This document shows positions 25,009-34,071 of a DNA stretch of 64,000 nt, piece after piece. The notes beneath the pieces were generated by a model. That model saw nothing but the letters and a program-made list of their open reading frames with translations. It was not told the DNA's origin and made no database searches. Position numbers and translations under genes: made by a program. The stretch lies in NCBI GenBank assembly GCA_002341185.1, contig DDNP01000029.1, positions 1 through 64,000 on the forward strand, in the 5' to 3' direction. The DNA comes from Candidatus Neomicrothrix sp. UBA2517 (GTDB lineage Bacteria; Actinomycetota; Acidimicrobiia; Acidimicrobiales; UBA8592). Each line of letters begins with the position of its first letter. Position 1 is the first letter of the stretch.

Positions 25009-26283
25009 ATGGCCGAGAGAATTTCGAGAGCTCTTCTTCCCGATAACACGAGTATTGCTGATGATGGCATGGCTATGTTTGGTGGTGTTAGAGCTGATGA
25101 TTTGGCAAGAAAGTTTGGAACGCCATTATTTGTTTATGATGAAGAACATATAAGGCGTAGATGTCGAGAAGCTGTTAAAGCCTTTCCTGATGGTGTGTCT
25201 TACGCCTCAAAAGCATTTTTGTGTAAAGCCATCGCAAAATTAGTATCTGAAGAAGGGATGGGTCTTGATGTCGCAACAATTGGAGAGGCCTATGTTGCTT
25301 TACAATCTGGAGTTCCACCAGCAGATTTGACTTTGCATGGAAATAATAAATCGCTGGAGGAATTACGTTACGCATCAGAAAATAAAATTGGGAAAGTCGT
25401 TATTGACAGTTTTGATGAAATGAAAAGAATTGAGCACCTTTACTCAGAAACCCACGAGCCCCTTAAAGCTCTGATCCGAGTCACTCCAGGAGTTGAGGCC
25501 CACACTCATAAATTTGTTACAACTGGGGAAGTGGATTCAAAATTTGGTTTTACAGTACAGAATAGTCAGGCGAGCGAAGCTATCGAGTGGGCTAAATCCT
25601 CAAAATCAATTGATCTGGTAGGATTGCATGCTCATATAGGATCACAGATATTCACAAGTGATTCTTTTCGTAAATCAACCGAGATCCTTGTCGGCCTTGC
25701 CGAGAATTTTGGACTCCCAGAACTTTGTGTGGGCGGAGGGCTAGGAGTTCCGTACCTTAACAACGAGTCATCAATCTCTATTTCAGAATGGGGGTCTATC
25801 GTCCACGAGATAAGTAAATCGGCATCATTGAAACTTGAAATAACAGCAGAACCTGGAAGAAGCATCGTAGCTACTTCAGCAGTTACCATCTATACGGTTG
25901 GAACAATCAAAGAGATTGAAGGGATCCGAACATATGTTGCTGTTGATGGAGGCATGCATGATAACCCACGGCCAGCTTTGTATGGAAGTGATTACGAGAC
26001 ATTCTTAGCTCGCTCGATAGATGAACCTCGAGAAAGCAAGATAACTCTGGTGGGTAAACACTGTGAATCAGGAGATGTATTGGTCCAGCAAGGAGACATC
26101 CAAGGTGACCTTAATGTCGGTGATTTGCTAGTCACTCCTGTAACTGGCGCATATGGACACTCGATGGGATCAAATTACAATAAAGTCCTTCGGCCCGCTG
26201 TAGTTTTTGTGCGGGGTGGTGAGTCTCGTTTAGTAGTTCGTAGAGAAGAACTATCAGACCTTTTAAATAGTGATGTCACTTAA
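25009..26283 (+). CDS. lysA: Diaminopimelate decarboxylase
   Basis: This PLP enzyme makes lysine from meso-diaminopimelate, the last step of lysine synthesis. The 424-residue protein has the PLP lysine in YASKAFLCKA, the phosphate-binding region LGVPYLNNE, EPGRSIVATSA and the active-site motif KHCESGDVL. It is cotranscribed with argS, an arrangement known from other actinobacteria (argS-lysA-hom-thrC). ATG 25009 is preceded by a weak ribosome binding site. Confidence 0.95.
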   Translation: MAERISRALLPDNTSIADDGMAMFGGVRADDLARKFGTPLFVYDEEHIRRRCREAVKAFPDGVSYASKAFLCKAIAKLVSEEGMGLDVATIGEAYVALQSGVPPADLTLHGNNKSLEELRYASENKIGKVVIDSFDEMKRIEHLYSETHEPLKALIRVTPGVEAHTHKFVTTGEVDSKFGFTVQNSQASEAIEWAKSSKSIDLVGLHAHIGSQIFTSDSFRKSTEILVGLAENFGLPELCVGGGLGVPYLNNESSISISEWGSIVHEISKSASLKLEITAEPGRSIVATSAVTIYTVGTIKEIEGIRTYVAVDGGMHDNPRPALYGSDYETFLARSIDEPRESKITLVGKHCESGDVLVQQGDIQGDLNVGDLLVTPVTGAYGHSMGSNYNKVLRPAVVFVRGGESRLVVRREELSDLLNSDVT

Positions 26284-26369
26284 ACCCAGTAAATAGCTTT
26301 CTTCCGTGAGTAGTACTCAAATAAGATAATTAAGTCATTCTTGTTGCTGTCCTCATGTAACTTAGAAGA

Positions 26370-27653
26370 ATGGGAAATACACAAATACGGATAGGCCTTC
26401 TAGGTTTTGGAAATGTTGGTTCAGCATTTATTGCTCTCCTTGAAGAACAGAGGTCAGCAATTGCTGCTAGGACTGGGCTTGAGCTACGTGTAACCCATGT
26501 AGCAGTTAAGGACCTTACTAAGAAACGCAATGGCTTAGATTCGGAAATAGAACTTACTGACGAACCTCAACAAGTCGTTACAAGCCCTGAAGTAGACATT
26601 GTTGTGGAGCTAATGGGTGGGCTGTTTCCAGCAAAAGACCTTATTGAAACAGCCCTAGCTAACAGTAAACCAGTCGTAACGGCAAATAAAGAATTACTCT
26701 CGAAAGAAGGCAAGGGACTATTTAGATTAGCTGATAAGAAAAGGGTAGATATCCATTTTGAGGCAGCGGTTGCGGGAGGCATTCCTCTGATACGGGTCTT
26801 GCGTGAGTCTTTGGCAGGGGAGCCAGTTGAAAAAATTATGGGGATTGTTAATGGAACCACGAACTATATTCTCTCTCAGATGGATGAAACAGGAGCACCT
26901 TATGATGAGGCATTATTGGAGGCTCAACAGTTAGGTTATGCAGAAAGCGACCCAACGGCTGATGTGAGTGGGCAAGATGCAGCGTCTAAGGCGGCGATCA
27001 TTGCGATGGTTGCATTCGGCGCAGATGTAGCACTAAATGACGTCCTATTTGAAGGAATCGAAAATATTAGTAGCGCAGATATGGCCTTCGCAAAAAAAAC
27101 AGGAAACACCATCAAACTTCTGGCTATGGTAGCGCAGCGAGATAATGACCTAGAAGTGCAGGTTTATCCAGTTATGTTGTCAAAGAATCATCCCTTGTCA
27201 TCTGTAGGAGATAGCTACAATGCCGTCTTTGTTGAGGGAAATGCTGTTGGTGATTTGATGTTATTTGGAAGGGGAGCCGGAGGTATGCCTACCGCTTCAG
27301 CAGTGATGGGTGACGTTATCGATTCAGCTTTTAACCTTTCAAAAAAAACATACAGGGCTATGGGGACTTTAGAGGAAGTTTCTCTCATGAAAGCAGGCTG
27401 TCAAAAGTCAGCTTATTACATTGGCGTCCAAGTCATAGATGAACCAGGAGTTTTGGCAACAGTAGCTTCAATATTTGGAGATAATGGTATATCTATTCAA
27501 ACAATGGAGCAAGAAGGAATGGGTGGAGAAGCACGCCTTATATTTATCACACATGAGGCAGAAGAGAATCAATTAGAAGAGACTCTATCCCGCCTTTCAG
27601 GCTTATCTTGCGTAGAAAAGCTGGGCACTATTATTAAAGTTCTTGAAGCTTAG
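26370..27653 (+). CDS. hom: Homoserine dehydrogenase
   Basis: The enzyme reduces aspartate semialdehyde to homoserine for threonine and methionine synthesis. The 427-residue protein has a nucleotide-binding start GLLGFGNVGSAF, the catalytic-domain block NGTTNYILSQMDETG and SDPTADVSGQDAASKAAI, and a C-terminal ACT domain (about residues 350-427, DEPGVLATVASIFGDNGISI) expected for threonine feedback. The next gene starts directly after its stop. Confidence 0.95.
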   Translation: MGNTQIRIGLLGFGNVGSAFIALLEEQRSAIAARTGLELRVTHVAVKDLTKKRNGLDSEIELTDEPQQVVTSPEVDIVVELMGGLFPAKDLIETALANSKPVVTANKELLSKEGKGLFRLADKKRVDIHFEAAVAGGIPLIRVLRESLAGEPVEKIMGIVNGTTNYILSQMDETGAPYDEALLEAQQLGYAESDPTADVSGQDAASKAAIIAMVAFGADVALNDVLFEGIENISSADMAFAKKTGNTIKLLAMVAQRDNDLEVQVYPVMLSKNHPLSSVGDSYNAVFVEGNAVGDLMLFGRGAGGMPTASAVMGDVIDSAFNLSKKTYRAMGTLEEVSLMKAGCQKSAYYIGVQVIDEPGVLATVASIFGDNGISIQTMEQEGMGGEARLIFITHEAEENQLEETLSRLSGLSCVEKLGTIIKVLEA

Positions 27654-29051
27654 ATGCGTTATATAAGTACAAGAGGCAAGTCGCCTGAGGTAACTTTTAA
27701 AGAAGTACTTCTGAGCGGTCTCGCTCCCGACGGGGGGCTGTACCTTCCAACTTCGTGGCCCCAATTTAGCGTGGATCAACTTAAAGGAATTCTCGGAGAT
27801 GATCATAGTTATAAAGACCTAGCGACCGAGATTATTTGGCCTTTCGTAGAATCCTCAATGGAGAAACACGATCTTGGGAGATTGGTTGAAAGAGCGTATG
27901 ATTCTTTTAGTGCAGATAACATCGTGCCGTTGAAACATATCCATAGCAAACTTTGGATTGCTGAGTTATTCCACGGACCAACATTAGCTTTCAAAGATAT
28001 TGCTCTTCAGTTAGTTGGTGAACTATTTGAATTTCAGCTTCAAAACGATTCAGAGAAGATCACGATTGTCGGAGCAACTTCAGGAGACACAGGTTCAGCA
28101 GCAATTGAAGCTTGTCGCGATAGGGAAGCCATGGAGATCTTTATTCTCCACCCGTACGGAAGAACCAGTGAAGTCCAACGTAGACAAATGACCTCCGTTC
28201 GTTCTGCAAATGTTTTTAATATCGCTATTGAGGGGACCTTTGATGACTGTCAGGACTTAGTTAAAGCTATGTTTGCTGATGTCAAATTTAGTAACCGTAT
28301 TAATATGTCTGCAGTCAATTCAATTAATTGGGCAAGAGTGATGGCCCAGATTGTTTATTACTGGTGGGCATCAATGCAAGTGACAGATAGTGGACCAGTC
28401 AATTTCTGCGTTCCGAGTGGCAATTTCGGAAATATATTTGCTGGTCATAGTGCCCACAAAATGGGACTGCCTGTAGATAAATTTATCGTTGCTTCCAACA
28501 CAAATGATGTTCTTGATAGGTTCTTTCGAAGTGGTGAAATGGAGCTAAGAGATGTTAAACCAACATTCTCTCCTTCAATGGATATTCAAATTTCTAGTAA
28601 CTTTGAACGACTACTGTTTGAGGTTTATGGTCGGAACGGTTCTCTTGTCGAAAAAGCTTTTCGCGAACTTCGTACTGACCTCAGCCTTTCAGTGGGCGAA
28701 GAAAATCTATTAGAAATTCAAGGCAAATGGTTAAGCCGAAAGGTTAATGACCAAGAGACTTTAGAAACAATTTCAAAAATTGCTGATGAATTTGATTACC
28801 TAATTGATCCACATACAGCTGTTGGATTAAAAACTGCTGAAAGCTACATGTCTGAACTAGACGCACCAATTATTTCCTTAGCAACCGCCCACCCAAGCAA
28901 ATTCCCGAATGCGGTTGAGCACGCTAGCGGGATTACCCCAAGCCTTCCACAACAACTGAGTGATTTATTTGAACGAGAAGAGTCCTATGAAATTTTGCCA
29001 AATGATGAACAAGTTGTAAAGGCTTATATCCTAGAACATAGCCGTCGCTAA
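27654..29051 (+). CDS. thrC: Threonine synthase, long form
   Basis: This PLP enzyme converts O-phosphohomoserine to threonine. The 465-residue protein is of the long E. coli/yeast type, starting MRYISTRGKSPEVTFKEVLLSGLAPDGGLYLP, with the PLP lysine in LAFKDIALQ and the phosphate cup TSGDTGSAAIE; NFGNIFAGHSA is the late cofactor-side motif. Actinobacteria commonly have the shorter form (about 350 residues), so this type is of note. No homoserine kinase gene (thrB) follows, as would be usual; the next gene is the rho-like one. Confidence 0.93.
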   Translation: MRYISTRGKSPEVTFKEVLLSGLAPDGGLYLPTSWPQFSVDQLKGILGDDHSYKDLATEIIWPFVESSMEKHDLGRLVERAYDSFSADNIVPLKHIHSKLWIAELFHGPTLAFKDIALQLVGELFEFQLQNDSEKITIVGATSGDTGSAAIEACRDREAMEIFILHPYGRTSEVQRRQMTSVRSANVFNIAIEGTFDDCQDLVKAMFADVKFSNRINMSAVNSINWARVMAQIVYYWWASMQVTDSGPVNFCVPSGNFGNIFAGHSAHKMGLPVDKFIVASNTNDVLDRFFRSGEMELRDVKPTFSPSMDIQISSNFERLLFEVYGRNGSLVEKAFRELRTDLSLSVGEENLLEIQGKWLSRKVNDQETLETISKIADEFDYLIDPHTAVGLKTAESYMSELDAPIISLATAHPSKFPNAVEHASGITPSLPQQLSDLFEREESYEILPNDEQVVKAYILEHSRR

Positions 29052-29221
29052 AATAGATTCACGATTCTGTTGCTAGATTAGTAATCTTTCCGATAAAGTC
29101 AGGTTGTCGGGTGCAGTAGCAATGGACTGAATCGCATATCATTGTGCGGTTTGATGAAGTTCTCCGGCAGTGAGTGTCAGAAGCCAAACGCTGCTCATAA
29201 CAATTTAGATTAAAGAGGATA

Positions 29222-30688
29222 ATGACAACTGAAGCCCCAGACCGGAAAGACCTTGAATCCAAAGATAAGGAATCGTTGTTGGCCATAGCAAAAGCAATGG
29301 GTGGCAAGCCTACTTCTCGTTCAACTAAATCAGATTTAGTGGACACAATCATTGAATTAGCGGGTGGAGGAAGTGTCTCTGATGATATGACTGAAGATGA
29401 AAATGCTTCTGATAACGCAGCGTATTCAGCTGACCCAATGGCAGACGCACGCGCAGAAGCCACTCAAGAACCAAACTTAACAAAAGATAGTGGCAATGAA
29501 GAAAATAATGGCCGAAAGGGACGAAGAAGGGGTAAAAGTAAAGAAGCTATGGAGGAATGGACTGGGGAGCCCGTCGCAGCAGAAGGTCACTTAGATCTTC
29601 GAGATGATGGCTATGGGTTCTTGAGAGTTAATGGATTTCTTCCAAGCCGAGATGATGTATATGTCCCAGTCAAATTTGTTCGACAATATGGGCTTAGAAA
29701 GGGGGATCACTTACTAGGGGCATTCCGACCTGCAAATAGATCCGAAAAGAATCCAGCCTTACTTCAGCTCGATGCAATTAATGGAATTCAAGTTGATGGT
29801 GCTCTTGACCGTCCTGACTTTGCTGACCTGACCCCCGTATATCCAAACACTAAACTTAAGTTAGAACGTCCAGAAGAACCAGAAAATACAACGTCAAGGT
29901 CACTAGATTTGGTAACTCCTATTGGTAAAGGTCAACGAGTCTTGATTGCAGCTGACCCAAGGTCTGGTAGAGAAGATGTAATCAAAGACATTGCCCAATC
30001 AATTGAAGGTAATTATTCAGAAGTAAAGCTCTTAGTGCTTCTAGTCGATACACCTCCAGAGCAAGTTACCGAGATGAGGAGATGGCTGATTAAATCAGAT
30101 GTCGTCGCCTCCACGTTTGATCAATCACCAGAAGAACACGTTGCTATAGCTGAGTTAACGATTGAACGGGCTAAACGAATGGTAGAGCTTGGTGAAGATG
30201 TCGCAGTGATCATAGATGGAATGACTTCTCTTGCAAGATCTTACAATCAAATATCAAATAATAATGGAAGAAATAGCTCCAGTGATGTAGATGCATCTGC
30301 TCTATACCTTCCCAAAAGATTCTTCGGTGCTGGAAGAAAAGTTGAAGAAGGTGGCTCTCTGACTGTTATTGCAAGTGTGATTAGTGGAACAACATCACGG
30401 TTAGATGAAATGTTAATTCAAGAACTTCAGGGAGGAAGCACTTCAGAAGTTTATTTATCGCAAGAACTATTTGATGCTCATGGTTCTCCTGCGATTGATT
30501 TACGGAAATCCAATACTCAGAATGAAGAATCCCTCAACTCAGATGAAGATCACGAAGCTATTATGAAGCTCCGTGGTTCAATCCGGAAGGCTATAACAGA
30601 AGGTTCACATTCTGATGGAATGGAGTTATTGCTTAAAAAAATCTCAGAGACAGATGATAATTCACAACTACTTAGCAAGATCTCTTAG
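29222..30688 (+). CDS. rho: Rho-like protein with substituted ATPase residues
   Basis: The protein (488 residues) aligns with transcription termination factor Rho over its full length. Residues 10-48 are a Rho_N-like SAP fold, 50-110 an acidic and then basic linker, 120-195 the cold-shock-like RNA-binding domain with YGFLR kept, and 225-440 the hexamer ATPase region. The ATPase motifs are changed: the P-loop APPKAGKT is ADPRSGRE (244-251), the catalytic Glu of DERPEE is Thr277, Walker B Asp332 is kept but TRLAR is TSLAR, Q-loop GK is GR, and the arginine-finger GTRKEE region is NTQNEE (Gln433). No frameshift is present. It holds the normal rho position, thrC-rho-rpmE-prfA, behind a 170-base leader. 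It should still bind RNA; ATP hydrolysis is doubtful. Confidence 0.9.
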   Translation: MTTEAPDRKDLESKDKESLLAIAKAMGGKPTSRSTKSDLVDTIIELAGGGSVSDDMTEDENASDNAAYSADPMADARAEATQEPNLTKDSGNEENNGRKGRRRGKSKEAMEEWTGEPVAAEGHLDLRDDGYGFLRVNGFLPSRDDVYVPVKFVRQYGLRKGDHLLGAFRPANRSEKNPALLQLDAINGIQVDGALDRPDFADLTPVYPNTKLKLERPEEPENTTSRSLDLVTPIGKGQRVLIAADPRSGREDVIKDIAQSIEGNYSEVKLLVLLVDTPPEQVTEMRRWLIKSDVVASTFDQSPEEHVAIAELTIERAKRMVELGEDVAVIIDGMTSLARSYNQISNNNGRNSSSDVDASALYLPKRFFGAGRKVEEGGSLTVIASVISGTTSRLDEMLIQELQGGSTSEVYLSQELFDAHGSPAIDLRKSNTQNEESLNSDEDHEAIMKLRGSIRKAITEGSHSDGMELLLKKISETDDNSQLLSKIS

Positions 30689-30762
30689 AAATCATTTCTT
30701 CCTTAGGTGCAGAAACTAGTGCCCAAAGGTACGATAACAAGAACGAAATTCATGGAGTAAGT

Positions 30763-31032
30763 ATGAAAGCAGATATCCACCCCGAATACAGAGCAGTTGT
30801 ATTCCAAGACACCTCATCAGGCGAATCCTGGATAACACGCTCAACTATCGAAACAGATGAAACAATTAAATGGGAAGATGGGGAAGAATACCCGCTTGCG
30901 AAAGTCCCTATCTCTTCTACTAGCCACCCCTTCTTCACCGGAACAATGACTATCGTTGACACTGCTGGTCGTGTTGAGCGATTCGAAAAGAGATATGGCA
31001 GGAGAAAGCGTTCTACTGACTCCGAAGAGTAA
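30763..31032 (+). CDS. rpmE2: Ribosomal protein L31, type B
   Basis: The 89-residue protein begins MKADIHPEYRAVVFQD and contains ISSTSHPFFTGT and GRVERFEKRYG, the marks of the type-B, zinc-free form of L31; it has no cysteine. In many actinobacteria the copy behind rho is the zinc-binding type A, so this gene may stand in for it. The start is ATG 30763; the gap to the rho-like gene is 74 bases. Confidence 0.93.
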   Translation: MKADIHPEYRAVVFQDTSSGESWITRSTIETDETIKWEDGEEYPLAKVPISSTSHPFFTGTMTIVDTAGRVERFEKRYGRRKRSTDSEE

Positions 31033-31053
31033 TTCAAGCTATTCAATTTAGCT

Positions 31054-32037
31054 ATGGTCGAACCTGAGCAACTAAAGCAATTAAATTTTGCGAAGCTTAA
31101 CAGCCTACTGAGGAACACGTTTCCTCCAGCGCAATACACGGACAAGTCAACGAATTCTGCGGTCATACTTGAATCAGGTGAGAGAAGTTTCGCATACATA
31201 ACTAGCGATTCTGTTTCGTCACTTTCTGTAGCTTTGACTCTAGTTGACCCAAATATGAATTTGAATCTTGTGCTTGATGCGGAAGATATTGAGATTGCTC
31301 AACAAATATTAGGCCTAAAAACACAATGTACTCTTTGGACAGTAGATAAGGATTCTTTATCGCAACATTCTCCCATCAGCCCTCTGCAAATCTCTACTAA
31401 AGTATCTGTGAGTAATGAAATACTAGAAATACTTGAGAGAACTCATTGTGATGTCTTGACAGAGCATGGAATTGTGAAGGCTTATGTCAAGGGATTAGAA
31501 GTAGCCCAAGTCCTGGAGGATGAAAACAAGGTGGGTCACCTGCAGGTCGGCGTAGGAATTTATGACCAAGAAGCCCACAAGTTAATTGATCCTACAACCC
31601 AAGTTGAGATGAAACTCCAGAAAATAATTGATGAAATTCTAAAATATAGAAATAAGAATAGTATTCCGCACCCTCTTAATAGAGTGGCGAGAGCTAAGTG
31701 GCTCATCTACGAACTTGCCCAAGCACATGAGGATTATGGGTTAGAAAATTTTCAAGTCATACCATCGCCTATTGGGTCTATGAAGATCTCTGAGAATTTT
31801 CCAGCTTTTGCGACGGCTAGAGCAGGGGCTAAATTTATATTATCTGTAAGTTATGTAGGGGCGGATTTAAATGCTGTCCCAGCAGCAGCTCAGTTATTGT
31901 CAGCAACCTCAGCAGATGAGATTTGGTTCTTCCATCCACCGATGGATAATCATAAAGCTATCCAAAGACAAGCTGAACATCTCCAGGTCCCAGCGAAGTT
32001 TATACCTATCAACGAACCATGGCCTAAAATTAATTAA
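31054..32037 (+). CDS. Conserved protein of unknown function between rpmE2 and prfA
   Basis: I do not recognise this 327-residue protein. It has no signal peptide or membrane helix and looks like a soluble alpha/beta protein. Features are a mid-section GHLQVGVGIYDQEAHKLIDP, a basic helix LNRVARAKWLIYELAQAHEDYG, and a C-terminal block with SATSADEIWFFHPPMDNHKAIQRQAEHL. It starts at ATG 31054, 21 bases after rpmE2, and prfA follows after 65 bases, so it sits inside the conserved rho-rpmE-prfA-prmC cluster. This position suggests a translation or RNA role, but no motif proves it. Confidence 0.8.
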   Translation: MVEPEQLKQLNFAKLNSLLRNTFPPAQYTDKSTNSAVILESGERSFAYITSDSVSSLSVALTLVDPNMNLNLVLDAEDIEIAQQILGLKTQCTLWTVDKDSLSQHSPISPLQISTKVSVSNEILEILERTHCDVLTEHGIVKAYVKGLEVAQVLEDENKVGHLQVGVGIYDQEAHKLIDPTTQVEMKLQKIIDEILKYRNKNSIPHPLNRVARAKWLIYELAQAHEDYGLENFQVIPSPIGSMKISENFPAFATARAGAKFILSVSYVGADLNAVPAAAQLLSATSADEIWFFHPPMDNHKAIQRQAEHLQVPAKFIPINEPWPKIN

Positions 32038-32102
32038 ATAATAAATATCTTTGAATTTAGAGAACGTCACGTTCCGCTTCCAAATGCGGGTATTCTCACT
32101 TC

Positions 32103-33176
32103 ATGGCAGATCTTCATGAAGAACTAGAGCAAGAGTTCCTTGATATTCAGGATCGGTTAGGTGATCAAGACCTTCTTGCTGACCAAGCGGAGTATGCGAA
32201 AGTAGCAAAACGCTACAGCGAACTTGAAGATATTGTCAGATGCATAAGAGATATCCGCTCAGCGAACGAAGACATTGAGACAGCAAAAGAAATGCTGAGT
32301 GAAGCCGATGGGTCGGATCGAGAAATATTGCGAGAAGAAATCAATAACACACAATCTCGGCTTGATTCACTAGAAACAGATTTACGCCAGTTGTTAATAC
32401 CTAAAGATCCTAACGAGACCAAGAATGTAATTCTTGAGATCCGAGGGGCAGAAGGAGGAGAAGAAGCAAATCTTTTTGCCCGCGATCTTTTTGAAATGTA
32501 TACCAGTTTTGCAAGCAAGCGAGGGTGGAAACTAGAAGTCTTAAATAGTCAGCAATCCGATAAGGGCGGTTTTACAACAATTACTTTCATGCTTAAAGGG
32601 AATGACGTTTGGAGCCAAATAAAATATGAAGGTGGCCCACATAGAGTCCAAAGAATTCCTGTCACTGAAACACAAGGTAGAGTCCATACTTCTTCAGCGA
32701 CTGTCTCAGTTCTTCCCGAGGCCGAAGAAATTGATATCAAGATCGAAGAGTCCGATCTCCAAGTAGATGTTTTTCGTTCTTCTGGCCCAGGGGGTCAATC
32801 GGTGAACACTACGGACTCAGCCGTTCGAATAACGCACAAACCGACCGGAATTATTGTCTCGATGCAAGACGAAAAGAGTCAACTTCAAAATAAGGCTCGA
32901 GCAATGGTCGTTTTGCGTTCTCGCTTGCTCCAAGCAGAGCAAGACCGTTTGCAAGCTGAGCAATCAGCTTCAAGGAAAGGACAAATGGGCAGTGGAGGTC
33001 GCTCAGAGAAAATACGAACGTATAACTTTAAAGAGAATCGAGTCACGGACCATAGAATAGGACTCACTTTATACAAATTGGACCGGATACTTTCTGGAGA
33101 AATAAACCAGGTCATTGATGCCTTAGCAGAGCACGAGAGAGCAATGCAGCTGACTGCAATCGAAAATAATGAATGA
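32103..33176 (+). CDS. prfA: Peptide chain release factor 1
   Basis: RF1 reads stop codons UAA and UAG and triggers release of the nascent peptide. The 357-residue protein has the GGQ motif at residues 230-232 (SSGPGGQSVNTTDSAVR), the PVT at 186-188, matching the PxT codon-reading motif of RF1, and coiled helices at the N-terminus. It is followed by prmC, which methylates the GGQ glutamine, with an 8-base overlap. Confidence 0.95.
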   Translation: MADLHEELEQEFLDIQDRLGDQDLLADQAEYAKVAKRYSELEDIVRCIRDIRSANEDIETAKEMLSEADGSDREILREEINNTQSRLDSLETDLRQLLIPKDPNETKNVILEIRGAEGGEEANLFARDLFEMYTSFASKRGWKLEVLNSQQSDKGGFTTITFMLKGNDVWSQIKYEGGPHRVQRIPVTETQGRVHTSSATVSVLPEAEEIDIKIEESDLQVDVFRSSGPGGQSVNTTDSAVRITHKPTGIIVSMQDEKSQLQNKARAMVVLRSRLLQAEQDRLQAEQSASRKGQMGSGGRSEKIRTYNFKENRVTDHRIGLTLYKLDRILSGEINQVIDALAEHERAMQLTAIENNE

Positions 33177-34071
33177 ACACTCTAAAGAGCCAGATATTGC
33201 AAACATGTCTACATGGGAAGAGTTACTTGAGGAAACAGTCAATACTTTATCTCTTCTCTATCCCGAATCTGCAAGAGTTGAAGGGCAATGGATAGTTCTC
33301 TCTGCATCGGGTTATGACCAAGCAGGGTTTCTCAAGAATAAAGACACGATTGCGTCTAATCTGGCAACTAGGAATTTAAAACGCATACTCAATAGGAGAA
33401 TAGAAGGTGAGCCAATTCAATATGCATTGGGCTCATGGTCTTTTCGGAATTTGGAATTAATAGTTGATAAAAGAGTTCTAATTCCAAGACCTGAAACGGA
33501 AGTGCTTGTGGAAGTTGCGCTTTCATTTCTCTCTCAGAATCAACAAACAGATACCAAAATTATCTGTGACTTGGGAACAGGATCCGGCGCTATCGGATTG
33601 TCAATTGCTCAAGAATGCAATGACGTTGAAGTCACTTTAGTTGATCACTCAATGGATGCTCTTAAAGTCGCTTCAGCAAACCTAGCAGGGTTGGGAAATC
33701 ATGCAGTAAAGGCAAGGATCCTTCAAAGTTCATGGTTTGAGAATTTCCCAGAGAGTATGCGAAATTCTTTTGACCTCATAGTTTCAAACCCTCCATATAT
33801 AGCCTTTGGTGAAGATTTACCGCCTAGCGTTCTGAATTTTGAGCCAAGCGAAGCTCTCTTTGCTGGAGAGAAGGGGACCGAGGATATCGAATCTATTCTA
33901 ATTTCAGCATCCCAATGGCTTACTACAGGCGGTGCATTAGTAATTGAAATGGCTCCTCACCAGACTACGGAGATGTCTGAAACTGCTAAATCTGAAGGTT
34001 ATTCAAATATCAAAGTTCATAAAGATCTTGCTAAAAAGCCTCGTATTGTGAGTTGCATATGGGAAGAATAG
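33169..34071 (+). CDS. prmC: Release factor glutamine methyltransferase
   Basis: PrmC methylates the glutamine of the GGQ motif in release factors using S-adenosylmethionine. The 300-residue protein has the N-terminal helical domain (YALGSWSFRNLEL, RPETEVLVE), the SAM motif DLGTGSGAIGLSIAQE and the catalytic NPPY in VSNPPYIAF. It overlaps prfA at its 5' end and tsaC at its 3' end, so the three are likely translated together. Confidence 0.93.
   Translation: MNEHSKEPDIANMSTWEELLEETVNTLSLLYPESARVEGQWIVLSASGYDQAGFLKNKDTIASNLATRNLKRILNRRIEGEPIQYALGSWSFRNLELIVDKRVLIPRPETEVLVEVALSFLSQNQQTDTKIICDLGTGSGAIGLSIAQECNDVEVTLVDHSMDALKVASANLAGLGNHAVKARILQSSWFENFPESMRNSFDLIVSNPPYIAFGEDLPPSVLNFEPSEALFAGEKGTEDIESILISASQWLTTGGALVIEMAPHQTTEMSETAKSEGYSNIKVHKDLAKKPRIVSCIWEE

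Noticed and set aside
29222..30688. A frameshift or pseudogene explanation for the altered Rho
   Set aside because: The frame is continuous, length is normal, the changes are scattered point substitutions, and structural residues of the fold are kept.
30750..31199. A 149-codon antisense open frame across rpmE2
   Set aside because: It lies opposite rpmE2, which has a clear family match, and shows no motif.
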